Assembly (NCBI GenBank): GCA_003427395.1
Contig: BFEA01000740.1
Location: 458,180 to 485,819, forward strand
DNA from: Chara braunii
Taxonomy: Eukaryota > Streptophyta > Charophyceae > Charales > Characeae
Direction: 5' to 3'
Length of the DNA stretch: 27,640 nucleotides
Position numbers and translations under genes: made by a program. The stretch's first letter is position 1, and every line of letters begins with the position of its first letter. Below, one piece after another: positions 19,043 to 27,235 of the stretch. Under the pieces are notes generated by a model, which did no database searches, was not told the DNA's origin, and saw nothing but the letters and a program-made list of their open reading frames with translations.

Positions 19043-19673
19043 GCTGTCGAGGCAAATACCCTGACAAGGGTATTTGCCGAGGGTTTTCAACGTCAGACGT
19101 TGTCCGACTTTCTCGCTGAATTGAAGGACTTGATGAGACGACGTTGCCAGAAGTTTATTCAGACCTGACCTATGCCTGACAGATTAAAAGTTCGTACGTT
19201 AGTCTGAACGCGTGTGGCGTTCAGGAGTAACGGATGTGTATGGTAATGCTTCGCTTTTGTCGTAGCCGTAGGAATCTGCGGACATGGGAACGGAAAAACT
19301 AAACCTACTCTACCTAAAATGAAGTCGCGCGGCTGTTAAGCCGCACGATCCAGGGCCTAAGGAGGCAAAAACGAGGGATGCGTCGGGCATAGGGCCGCGA
19401 CGCAGAAGAAATGGGTTTTTTGTTTGGCCGCGGAGCTTGACACCGAGCCAGGGGGTCGCTAGGCCAATGCCAGGGTCGCGCGGCCTACTAACGAGGTAAG
19501 GCCTGCCGGCTGGGCCTACAAGGCCGCAGACCGGCAAGGCTTGTAGGGCCGCAGGCAGGCGGGCAGGGCCTCCGAGGCCATAGGCAGGCGGGGCCTGCAA
19601 AGCCCTGGCATGGGGAGACAGTGACTGGGCAGGATCTTCATATAGAAGAGCTGCCCCTATCACTCCCGTGATA

Positions 19674-19933
19674 GGAGCTAGCCCAGTAGGTTACAGCGGT
19701 TGAATCTCACCCGGTGGATACAGGGATCGAATCCAACGCGGCGCATGTGTGGGCTAGCTCCGTTTTGAAGCAGCTGTGCGGCTTTCAGTAAAGCCCCTGC
19801 GCCTTCAAGGATGACTTGCACAAATCGAGTTGAGTCCTCTGAGACTCGAACTCGGGCAGGCGGCTTGGGAGGTCGTGGCTGAAAAACCACGATGGGATCT
19901 GCAAGCTGACCGTTGGCATAAGCCAACGGGAGG

Positions 19934-19981
<48 letters not shown>
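19674..19981 (+). mobile_element. tRNA-derived SINE with poly(A) tail
   Basis: The head contains TAGCCCAGTAGG (about 19679-19690), a perfect match to the Pol III A box TRGCNNAGYNGG. GGATCGAATCC (about 19725-19735) follows, one mismatch from the B box GGTTCGANNCC, at normal spacing. A 12-bp inverted repeat (GGAGCTAGCCCA 19674-19685 / TGGGCTAGCTCC 19750-19761) encloses the head like an acceptor stem. The body of about 170 bp carries four hairpins (19780, 19826, 19873, 19910), and the element ends in 48 A (19934-19981). Target-site duplications are not evident, so the left edge is uncertain. Confidence 0.55.
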
Positions 19982-19992
<11 letters not shown>

Positions 19993-21084
19993 AAATGCAA
20001 CGATCCGCCAGATGGCGCTTGCAAAGGTGAGGGGACTTAATGTCCCCAAGAAAAGCCAGCAAGCGCCCGTTGTAAACGGGGCAGCCGTTTTTTTTTTTGG
20101 GAGGACTTTCTTTTTCTTTGTTTCTTTTTTTTATTTTTGACTTTTCTTAGATTTTTTTCCATACAAGATTCCCTTCAGCTCGGTTCTAAAAGCTGCAAAT
20201 CCTCTCTGCGCCTGTTCGTTTATGAGAAATGGGCTGTAGAGAGGCTTCCCCAAATGAATCTACCACCTAAACTGAGAACTATACGTCGGGTTGTATATGT
20301 GTGTGTGTGTATGAGAGAGAGAGGGACAAGGGACGGAGGATGTGACTGTGCCAGACTGTTTCGTCGGACTTCCACCGACTCATCAGGAGGCTGAAGCCTC
20401 GACAACCCAGCAAAGGATGAGCAAAATTGAATGAATCTTCGACCGGAACAAGGAAGTATGCACCACCATACTGTCCCCCCTCCTCTGTTTTCTTTCGGGC
20501 TCACCTGCGCACGTTCGTTTTGTTGAACGGGCTGCAGATGGGGGCCCGAACCCGGCGCCGATGGCGCCTAGGTGTAGGGGTACTAGAGGAGAAGGGGGGG
20601 TAGGTCCTTCCCACGTCACAGTAGTGTCCGTTCGTTTTAGAACGGAGAACAGGCAGGTAAGTTTTTCCTTTCTTCTTATTTCTTTTGGTGCCTTATTTTT
20701 TTTCAATTTATTCCTTTTGGTTTACTTCTTCTTTTATTTTGTGATAAGACTGCACTCGTTTTTTTGAAACGGGCCACAATTACTAAATGTGCACCTGGAT
20801 CTAGCACCTTTCTTGTAGACACAGACGCAGGTGAAGGCTGTTGAGTTGACACTAGTTGGGCTGAAGTGCCCCGTCCCCTTGCTGCTAAGCAACGGGCTGG
20901 CCCCCACAAGAAAAGAAGGAAGGAAGGAAAAATAAGTCGCGGCCATGTACGTGGCCGCGAGTTCAGAGCAGATACAGGGGATAAAAAGAAAAGAAAGAAA
21001 AGAAAGAAAAAAGGAAGAGAAAAAAAAAAACACAAAGAAAAAGTAACGGCCGCGAATGTGGTCGCGGTCGTAGAAGAGTTGCAG

Positions 21085-21104
21085 CCCCTAGAAGCTTCTA
21101 GGGG
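21085..21104. repeat. 20-bp perfect palindrome
   Basis: CCCCTAGAAGCTTCTAGGGG has no loop. It is followed directly by a 9-bp-arm stem (GGACTGCAT / ATGCAGTCC, 21111-21143). Confidence 0.8.
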
Positions 21105-21219
21105 TTGATGGGACTGCATCTGTTCAAGTTGAGCATGCAGTCCTGGAATGGCTTGGTGCTGCCATTTTGGACTGCGCCCGGCCGTGGGTGGCGGCCAGAT
21201 GCACAACCTAAACCAGGGA

Positions 21220-21281
21220 CTTGATGTTCCTAGTGGAACATCAAGATTCCCAGCCCTCGATCGAAGTTCAGATCGAGGGCT
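21220..21281. repeat. Two consecutive 11-bp-arm hairpins
   Basis: CTTGATGTTCC-TAGT-GGAACATCAAG (21220-21245) is followed after 6 bp by AGCCCTCGATC, an 8-nt loop and GATCGAGGGCT (21252-21281). One base later comes GGCTCAGCC / GGCTGAGCC (21283-21310). All arms are perfect. Confidence 0.8.
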
Positions 21282-21340
21282 AGGCTCAGCCCCGTTTTTT
21301 TGGCTGAGCCTCAAGTGGCTGACCACCACTCCAACCAAAC

Positions 21341-21348
21341 TATAAAAG
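21341..21348 (+). promoter_or_regulatory. TATA box before the hairpin-repeat unit
   Basis: TATAAAAG lies 13 bp before three abutting hairpins and about 90 bp before the tandem hairpin array. A transcript starting 25-35 bp downstream would begin within the first hairpin (21361-21389). There is no supporting coding frame, so if it is a promoter the product is probably a structured RNA. It could also be a chance TATA word. Confidence 0.3.
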
Positions 21349-21529
21349 CAGGGCTGGCCAGCAGCATCCTCACTCAGTTGAGGTGCTGCCCACATTCTGA
21401 CTGAATGTGGAGTAGGGAGCAGCATTATGCTGCTGAGGCGCTGAGAGGTGGAGTGGAGTGGAGGTCTGCAGTGAACGCGGGAGTGGAGGCTGCCATAGCC
21501 ACCACTTCATTTGGTGGAGTGCAGGGAAG

Positions 21530-21915
21530 GTGCTGCCTGCACAGCACGGCTGCGGCAGCTGTTTTTGTTGCGGTGCAGGGGAGGCTCTGGCCGTTTTGCA
21601 CGGCAGCGGCAGGTCTTCCGCAAGCGGTGCAGGGGAAGCTCTGCCTGTTTTGCACGGCGGCGGCAGTGTAATTTTGCTAGTGTTGTGGAAGCGCTGCCGA
21701 AATTTTGCGGCGGCTGCACTGGTTTTAATGGCAGTGGTGCGGAAGCGCTGCCGGTTTTGCACGGCGGCAGAGACGCTGTCAGTGAGGAAGTGCTGCCGTT
21801 TTTGGTACAGCGGCAGCGACGTTGTCAAGGGGAGGTACTGTCCATTTGGAGGCTCAACAATGGCGGCAGTGCCGCCGAAATTTTGCAGCGGGGTGGAGCC
21901 GGGGTTTTGTTTTGA
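21530..21915 (+). repeat. Tandem array of GC-rich hairpin units (CTGCCG...CGGCAG)
   Basis: Six or so degenerate units of about 60-70 bp share GTGCAGGGGAAGCTCTGCC or GGAAGCGCTGCCG, then TTTTGCACGGCGGCAG. Each can fold: CTGCCG-(8 nt)-CGGCGGCAG at about 21739-21762, GCTGCCG-(12 nt)-CGGCAGC at about 21802-21827, and GGCGGCA-GTGCCGCC near 21863. Two overlapping plus-strand frames (21458-21922 and 21511-21915) and one on the minus strand stay open through it only because the repeat lacks stops. They encode repetitive GEALPVLHG-like or CKTGRASPAP-like peptides and are not convincing genes. Confidence 0.5.
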
Positions 21916-21922
21916 TGAGTGA

Positions 21923-22407
21923 TTAAGCGGTGATGCCGCACGGCGACATAGTACAGTTGACGGCGCAGCAAGCAGTGGTATGTATATTTTTTTGTGGTAC
22001 GCGACTGTTAAGGTGGATTTCAGTGTGGCCTAGAGGTTGGGCTAGCGTTGGTGCATGGTTGGGACTGTGCGACAGTGATGTGTGGGCCGGTGGCATGAAG
22101 AGATCGCAAAGTGAATGCACGTGGCACTGACTATTGGGGTTGCAGCACTTGCGGGTTGCGCCGGAAGGACATCTTAAATTTTTGGGGACTCGCGGCACAT
22201 GCAGTTTCAACCAGGGCCACCTTTATTTTTTTTGGCGGCGCGCAGCGCAAGCAGGATTTGAGTTTGGGACCAGCCAGTGCTGTGACGGTAACGTGGGACC
22301 GTCTGGGACCATTTTTGGACCAGGTGGGACTGATTTTGAAGATCGGAACCGACATATAGGGGTGGCTATTGTGAGCGTACGTGGTACTTGGAGACGGCGT
22401 GGACTTG
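21923..22407. other. Anonymous non-coding DNA
   Basis: No gene, no long repeat. GC-rich words (GCACTTGCGGGTTGCGCC, GCGCGCAGCGCAAGCAGG) echo the preceding repeat in weak form. Confidence 0.35.
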
Positions 22408-23413
22408 NGATTGGTTGAGAGTACCCTTGGTAAGGGAAGTANAGTTGGGACTGTTAGGACCACATGNGANTCATTGTTGGGAACGCCCTCCNGGAGGGTT
22501 ATCTCACTTGTGTCTTTCAGTGAAGGTGNCTTTCGCTCATACGAGCACTNGGAGGGTGAGGTGGCCGTCGTTAAGTGGGACGACCACGAGTTGTGGAGTT
22601 GTGAGCTACATATTTCCAGCTTCAACNACGATCGTCTTCTCAACTTTGACTGNAATACTACTCGGCTCTTGAGTGAGNCGGATCAAANTTCACTCAAGGT
22701 CAGTTGAATGATTCAAATTTCTCTTCANACCTGTGTGAACCCACACTTTGNTTGACCCTGTTCGTTTGAATGTTCAAAAGAAAAGGCAGAGGAAAGTTGT
22801 GTGAATCATGCATGTGAATGAGAAAGTCTGACTTGACTATGGGATTGTGTTGCGTTCTTTTGAACTTGTTTCTTTGTGTGTTGTGCAGGTAGGTAGAAGA
22901 ATGTTTGCTAGGGAGATTGACTTTGCCTATTTGGGATGGAGAAAAGGATTGTCATGCTTCTGTCTTTCACCTGCCTGCATGACAAAGTACTTGAATTCCG
23001 AAATGAGTAATTTCAACGGGTGCCATGAAAAAAAAATTCTGAATAAAACGGAAATGCAGTCAATTGGATCTAGCATTTTCCCAGAATTGACACATTTTAT
23101 CTGGAATGACCTTCTATATCTATACCTGTCAAAGTGATTCTCATTCTCTGTCTCATTCAGTTTCTTTACGTCTAAGTTACCATAAANNGAGAAGGGATGA
23201 GAATAATTGACAGTAACTTACAGTGAACACATTCTTTTCCTCTANGGAGCATCCAAGGCGGGGGTTCGTATGCTTTCGGGGCCGGCCCTGTTATCGACTT
23301 GAAGTGGACCNGACTCGTCGGGGGTGGTACTTTGCCGATTCGGTGGTGACGGCCCAACCTNTGAGATCTGGGTCTTCGGGCTNAGGNGANGGGAAGGAGT
23401 ATCCACANACCAN
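22408..23413. other. Low-quality stretch with scattered single Ns
   Basis: Roughly two dozen isolated N bases are spread over 1 kb. Frames here contain ambiguous codons and no domain I recognise. Such spaced single Ns usually mark conflicting reads, for example collapsed copies of a repeat. No gene can be called. Confidence 0.6.
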
Positions 23414-24330
23414 TTCCTAGAGGAAGAAGCATGCAACACGTCAAGCAATGCCCCTGATCAAGAATCATCCGCGAAGCAACCTGTCATCCAGGAAGATTGA
23501 GAATGTACGGAGACAGGCGTATGCGTGCTTAATCATAGGTCAGCTTTAGTAGAAATGAATAACTTTGGCAGCGCGTCTCATCAGGTCAAAACTAAGGCAG
23601 TCCGACGACCTCGTCGACTGCATCAAATTTATTATCGGTTGTCAACTTCTCGCTGGCAATTGTATGATCGTTTTTGTGGAATTCAACCCGGGATGGTCGG
23701 ATTGTGTTTGATATCGTGTTCTTCGATATGCTATATGACGATTCTGATTCCTTCAGTTATCATTTCATATTGGGCATGTTCCTATCGACTACGGTCGACT
23801 CTCTTTTGGTGAAATTATGGGTGTTTGTTATAACTTTTCTTCGATTGTGTGTCTAAGGGACTAGGATCACTTTTGTGGTTTCGCGTTTGGTCGAGACCTT
23901 CCTAGTCGACCGACGTTTGTTCGTATCTAGGAGATCAGCGTCCTAGGGGACGGACAACGTTCGGGTCCACTTGGCGTTAACCAAATATATCTATACTACG
24001 ACGAACGAGCAAACGCCCTCGCAATTGCATCTAAAAACTTTCGCACGTGGGTCGGTAGCTCGGTGGGGATACGCCCCTAAGGGTGGTGACAGCCTCTTAG
24101 GGAAGGTAGCTTATGTCCCGCGGGAACCGATCCTGTCATAGGGGACCGCGGGATGTATTGTTGGCGCACCCGGCCAGAGCGGCGAGGGACAATGCGACCG
24201 CGCACCGTCTCGGCGGCTCGCGGAATAACTTATGCATCGTCCTAAGTTGTCTCTTGAATTTGTTTTGTTTATCTCCTGCGTGACATGGCCGGGAGGACCC
24301 TCGTTCAAGCGAGGGCCGATGCGCTCGACA
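23414..24330 (+). other. Probable 5' LTR region of a retrotransposon (start not found)
   Basis: The stretch ends GCGCTCGACA, with the terminal CA expected of an LTR, 2 bp before the primer-binding site. It contains a TATA-like AATATATCTATA (about 23985), a long stem GTCCCGCGG / CCGCGGGA (24115-24153) and CCCTCG-TTCAAG-CGAGGG (24298-24315). No coding region. The matching TG start and the second LTR are not identifiable in the window, so the left border is open. Confidence 0.35.
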
Positions 24331-24332
24331 GG

Positions 24333-24350
24333 CGGCGCCGTTGCTGGGGA
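24333..24350 (+). promoter_or_regulatory. Primer-binding site for tRNA-Asp of an LTR retrotransposon
   Basis: CGGCGCCGTTGCTGGGGA matches TGGCGCCGTTGCCGGGGA, the complement of the plant tRNA-Asp 3' end and a common primer-binding site in plant Ty3/gypsy elements, at 16 of 18 positions. It begins 2 bp after the CA that would close the LTR. The first gag start follows 171 bp downstream, a normal distance. Confidence 0.6.
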
Positions 24351-24521
24351 TAACGACAAATTACCGTTGTCCCTGGTGGAACGACACTCGGGTGTTTCGT
24401 TATTTTATTTTGATATTTGTTTTTGAAAACAGGCATGATTGATATTTGATAGGCCCTACGAATCATTCCGGCTTCTTACCTTTATGCCTTATCGCTTGCA
24501 GGTTAATCTTCTCATAGCAAG

Positions 24522-25321
24522 ATGGCTGAAGGTAGCAGGCTGAATGACGATCTTTGGGACAATATGGGGAAGTTAATTGAAACGCTTGGGGAGAAGGTCG
24601 AAAGAGCAGCTTTTGCTCCAAATATTGATGTTCCTAATTTTTTGGAAATAATGTTATGAAATTCCTCTCAATATTTAAGGAGTTGGCTGTCACTCCTGAG
24701 TGGAGCGAGCAGACAATGTTGAAGAGGGTGATCTCATGGGTACATATAGACTTGCGTGATGACGTAGCAAAGTTGGTCTCTGAATTTAAAAGTTGGATCA
24801 ATTTCGAGAGACTGATGATTGCTAAGTTTTTCGAGTCACCCGGAGCCCAAGATAGAAAAGGGAAGAGAAAACAGAGAGAGTTCAGTAGTGATGACGGTAG
24901 CGAGAGTAATCAGTTAAAGCATCATCATAGGCTTACTAAGGCAGAGAGGGTTGCGCGTAACTTGGTTCAAGGGGGTCGAGGAACTAGTCGTCGGGACAGG
25001 AAAATTGAAAGAATCAGGCCATGTGGATCTCGGGGAGATGTTCTGACCGCCTTGGATATTAAGTCGCCTACTCGTATACAAGGCAAGCAATTAAGTAAGA
25101 AAGAAAGGAGGAGGCAGACTTTAACTTATTATAAGTCTTTGAAATGTATTTATTGTGCTCTAAGTGGTCATAGTATAAAATTTTGCAAACGTTTTCAATT
25201 GGATGCGAAAAAAGGAATTGTTAATAGAAACGAGGAGGGGATCTGGTTTGACTGGGCGAACTCTCTGATCATCCTGGTTGAAGGGGATAAGAGGAGTAGT
25301 AGAGATGTAATATTTGAATGA
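24522..25321 (+). pseudogene. Retrotransposon Gag-like gene 1, frameshifted
   Basis: The frame opens at MAEGSRLNDDLWDN and runs 45 codons to a TGA at 24657. From the T6 run at 24638-24643 the protein continues in another frame (VMKFLSIFKELAVTPEWSEQ) to 25321, so one T is missing or was miscounted. The second part has the Gag fold signature FL..F..LA....W.......ML, W.NFERLMIAKFF, then a basic spacer (KGKRKQRE, KKERRRQ). A CCHC zinc knuckle CIYCALSGHSIKFC follows at about residues 164-177 of the downstream frame (CX2CX4HX4C), typical of nucleocapsid. The stop and an ATG overlap as ATGA. It is homologous to the next gene. The AT-rich codon use differs from the GC-rich elements to the left. Confidence 0.6.
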
Positions 25322-25404
25322 ATATGGAGTAGGATTAAGGGATCAAATAGATAGTATAGAGTTAGACTGACGTTCCATCTGGTTTTCTGTTATGGTCAGG
25401 AAAA

Positions 25405-26388
25405 ATGGATGCAATGAGTGGAAACGAAGGCGGTCATCAAGATAAAGATATATCGAATCTTCAAAGGATAGTTCATCTCCTAGAGCAGAGAGATACGGAA
25501 AGAGAGAGCTTGCCAAAAATAAAAAATCCTCTTTTCGATGGCAACTTTATTTCAACTTTCCTAGACAAATTTGAGCAACTTGCATCCGTCAATAATTGGG
25601 ATGATCATAAAATGTTGCGACTGGTTCTGAGATATGTTGGAAAAGATCTTGTGGATGTAGCCCGGAAAATAGCCATAGCATCAACATGGGTGAATTTTCG
25701 AGATACCATGTTACAGAAGTTTTGGCTTGGGGATAAATTGACGATATTAAAGGATCTAAGGAATATCAAACAGGATACGTACATAGTAGAAAAAAAAATT
25801 CTTCTTGATTATGAAAGGACCGCTCGTCGGATACAGAGTTTAACGGATAAACAGAAATGTCTTACTTTCCTCGAAAAATTCTCTGAGGGAGAGCAGCAGG
25901 AGCTTATCTGTGGGGTAGATGGCAAGTCAGATTGGGCAAGGATCCGTTCAAATTTTAGGAATGGGAACTTTGATGAAGGCCTTCGTTTGCAACTTCGCTT
26001 GCTACAGTCTGAGGGGGAATGCCGGAATAATAAAAGGAAGAGGGATTCAACCCTCATTTCAATGCTCTCAGAAGTAAAAGGGATAATGGAAGAAATTCAG
26101 AAGGGCATGTGTCATAAGCATCAGCGAGAAAAGCAAGGAGGCAAACAATTAATGATGGATCGACATGATCTAAGTAGAAAGAGTATGAGAGTTCGTTCAA
26201 ATAATGTCTCAACGCCAGCTGCTCAAGAGAACGAGTCCTCCAAGTTAGAGTCTCGAGGTCGGCAAGGGCAGCGAGCGAAGAGGGGAAGAGAGTATTGGAA
26301 GAACATTGTGTGTAAAAATTGTGGTAGAGTTGGGCATACTCAGAGTCGGTGTAAGGGATCGAAAACCGAAGAGAAACAAGTCGATTAA
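25405..26388 (+). CDS. Retrotransposon Gag-like gene 2 (327 aa)
   Basis: An intact frame of 327 residues. Residues about 40-110 read LPKIKNPLFDGNFISTFLDK, then WDDHKMLRLVLRYVGKDLVD and WVNFRDTMLQKFW, the helical capsid-type pattern shared with gene 1 and Ty3/gypsy Gag. Residues about 120-215 are helical and charged (LDYERTARRIQSLTDKQKCL). A basic region (NNKRKRDS, RQGQRAKRGREYW) leads to the zinc knuckle CKNCGRVGHTQSRC at about 303-316 (CX2CX4HX4C). It starts 83 bp after gene 1. No protease or reverse transcriptase follows in any frame before the window ends, which is unusual for an autonomous element. It would package element RNA in virus-like particles if active. Confidence 0.7.
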   Translation: MDAMSGNEGGHQDKDISNLQRIVHLLEQRDTERESLPKIKNPLFDGNFISTFLDKFEQLASVNNWDDHKMLRLVLRYVGKDLVDVARKIAIASTWVNFRDTMLQKFWLGDKLTILKDLRNIKQDTYIVEKKILLDYERTARRIQSLTDKQKCLTFLEKFSEGEQQELICGVDGKSDWARIRSNFRNGNFDEGLRLQLRLLQSEGECRNNKRKRDSTLISMLSEVKGIMEEIQKGMCHKHQREKQGGKQLMMDRHDLSRKSMRVRSNNVSTPAAQENESSKLESRGRQGQRAKRGREYWKNIVCKNCGRVGHTQSRCKGSKTEEKQVD

Positions 26389-27235
26389 TTTCTGACTTGA
26401 TTGTTTTATCGAATTTTGGAATTCTATGTGGGATCATGATTTTCTTCAACCTCTCATAAAGAGATTTCGGGTGAGACCATTTCGTAAATATTTTGAACTA
26501 TGTTTGTGAAAGTTTTGTATTACTTGTTGGTGTATTTGTCATCATGGGCAAGTGCACGAATACGTGATCTTTTCTTTAGATCGACCTGACTCTTGGCTGG
26601 GATGGTGATGTGTTTGCCTTATGGATGTGATAATTATAGAAATATGTGTGTTACATATTATTATTCCTAAGACATGTATTGCGTTATGTATGTATCCGAG
26701 ATTTTTATCATGTCATGGTGCTTGTGCGATAAAACTGTGAGCTCTGTAGGTGGTAGTGAGGCTCGCGCCGGAGCTATGCTCCTGGTCCATAGTGGGATGT
26801 TGTCTTCTGTACCCTATGTGGTTTAAGGGAAGGAGGACTACACTATCACTAAGAGGGAGGAAAGTGTTGAGGTCTTATTAGAATGATGCTTGTAGGGTAG
26901 GCGACTATTGTTTGGCATGAGGGGAGGAGTGGCTACCTAGCCTTGTGTCACGCATGGTCACCGTACCTCTATGATCGGGGTCTAGCCAACCTCGGTCATA
27001 TGAGGTGAGGTTGTCCGACTCTACATGCAGAGGACGAATGAGATCAAAGACACCGAAATCAGAGGGAATGTGGTGAGGTTCGAATCTAAAGCGGGGCTTG
27101 ATGTCGAGATGTTATCCCTTGAAGAGGATTACACCACTCCTCGACGCATATCACAGAAAGATCGATAACATCTGACATGATATAAACTATAATAAGTTCA
27201 CTGTAATAATTTCATGATGCAGCTCGGATTAATAG
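26389..27235. other. Retrotransposon interior without coding capacity
   Basis: About 850 bp with no open frame of note. It has T/G-rich words at first, then purine-rich sequence. GAGGTTCGAATCTAAAG at about 27074 resembles a B box but lacks an A-box partner. I see no polypurine tract adjoining a TG start. Confidence 0.4.

Larger units (their letters stand above)
19051..21434. repeat. Dense array of short perfect stem-loops
   Basis: At least 20 adjacent hairpins, mostly with perfect arms and loops of 2-10 nt. Arm length in bp in brackets: 19051-19078 (12), 19088-19102 (6), 19204-19224 (8), 19329-19344 (6), 19567-19579 (5), 19656-19675 (8), 19780-19795 (6), 19826-19854 (11, one bulge), 19873-19892 (6), 19910-19929 (8), 20031-20047 (6), 20066-20080 (6), 20387-20400 (6), 20554-20568 (6), 20627-20646 (7), 20938-20959 (8), 21050-21067 (6), 21085-21104 (10), 21111-21143 (9, loop 15), 21220-21245 (11), 21252-21281 (11), 21283-21310 (9), 21361-21389 (11, one bulge), 21390-21410 (8), 21418-21434 (7). 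The stem sequences differ from one another, so this is not a simple repeat. Overlapping frames have no domain. Confidence 0.75.

Noticed and set aside
18557-19168. 203-codon plus-strand frame
   Set aside because: It runs antisense through the 5' region of element A2 and on into the hairpin-rich DNA; composition is Lys-rich and no homologue is conserved in A1.
20703-21425. 240-codon minus-strand frame
   Set aside because: Covers poly-purine and hairpin sequence; the product is Phe/Leu/Ser low-complexity in its middle, and hairpins on both arms show the DNA is not shaped by codon use.
24052-24070. CGGTAGCTCGGTGGGG, shared in part with 15205-15222, resembling a Pol III A box
   Set aside because: One mismatch to the A box and no B box at a suitable distance in either place; a 15-bp match between two regions is weak evidence.
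27070-27085. GGTTCGAATCT resembling a Pol III B box
   Set aside because: No A box 30-60 bp upstream and no poly(A) tail, so no SINE or tRNA can be supported.
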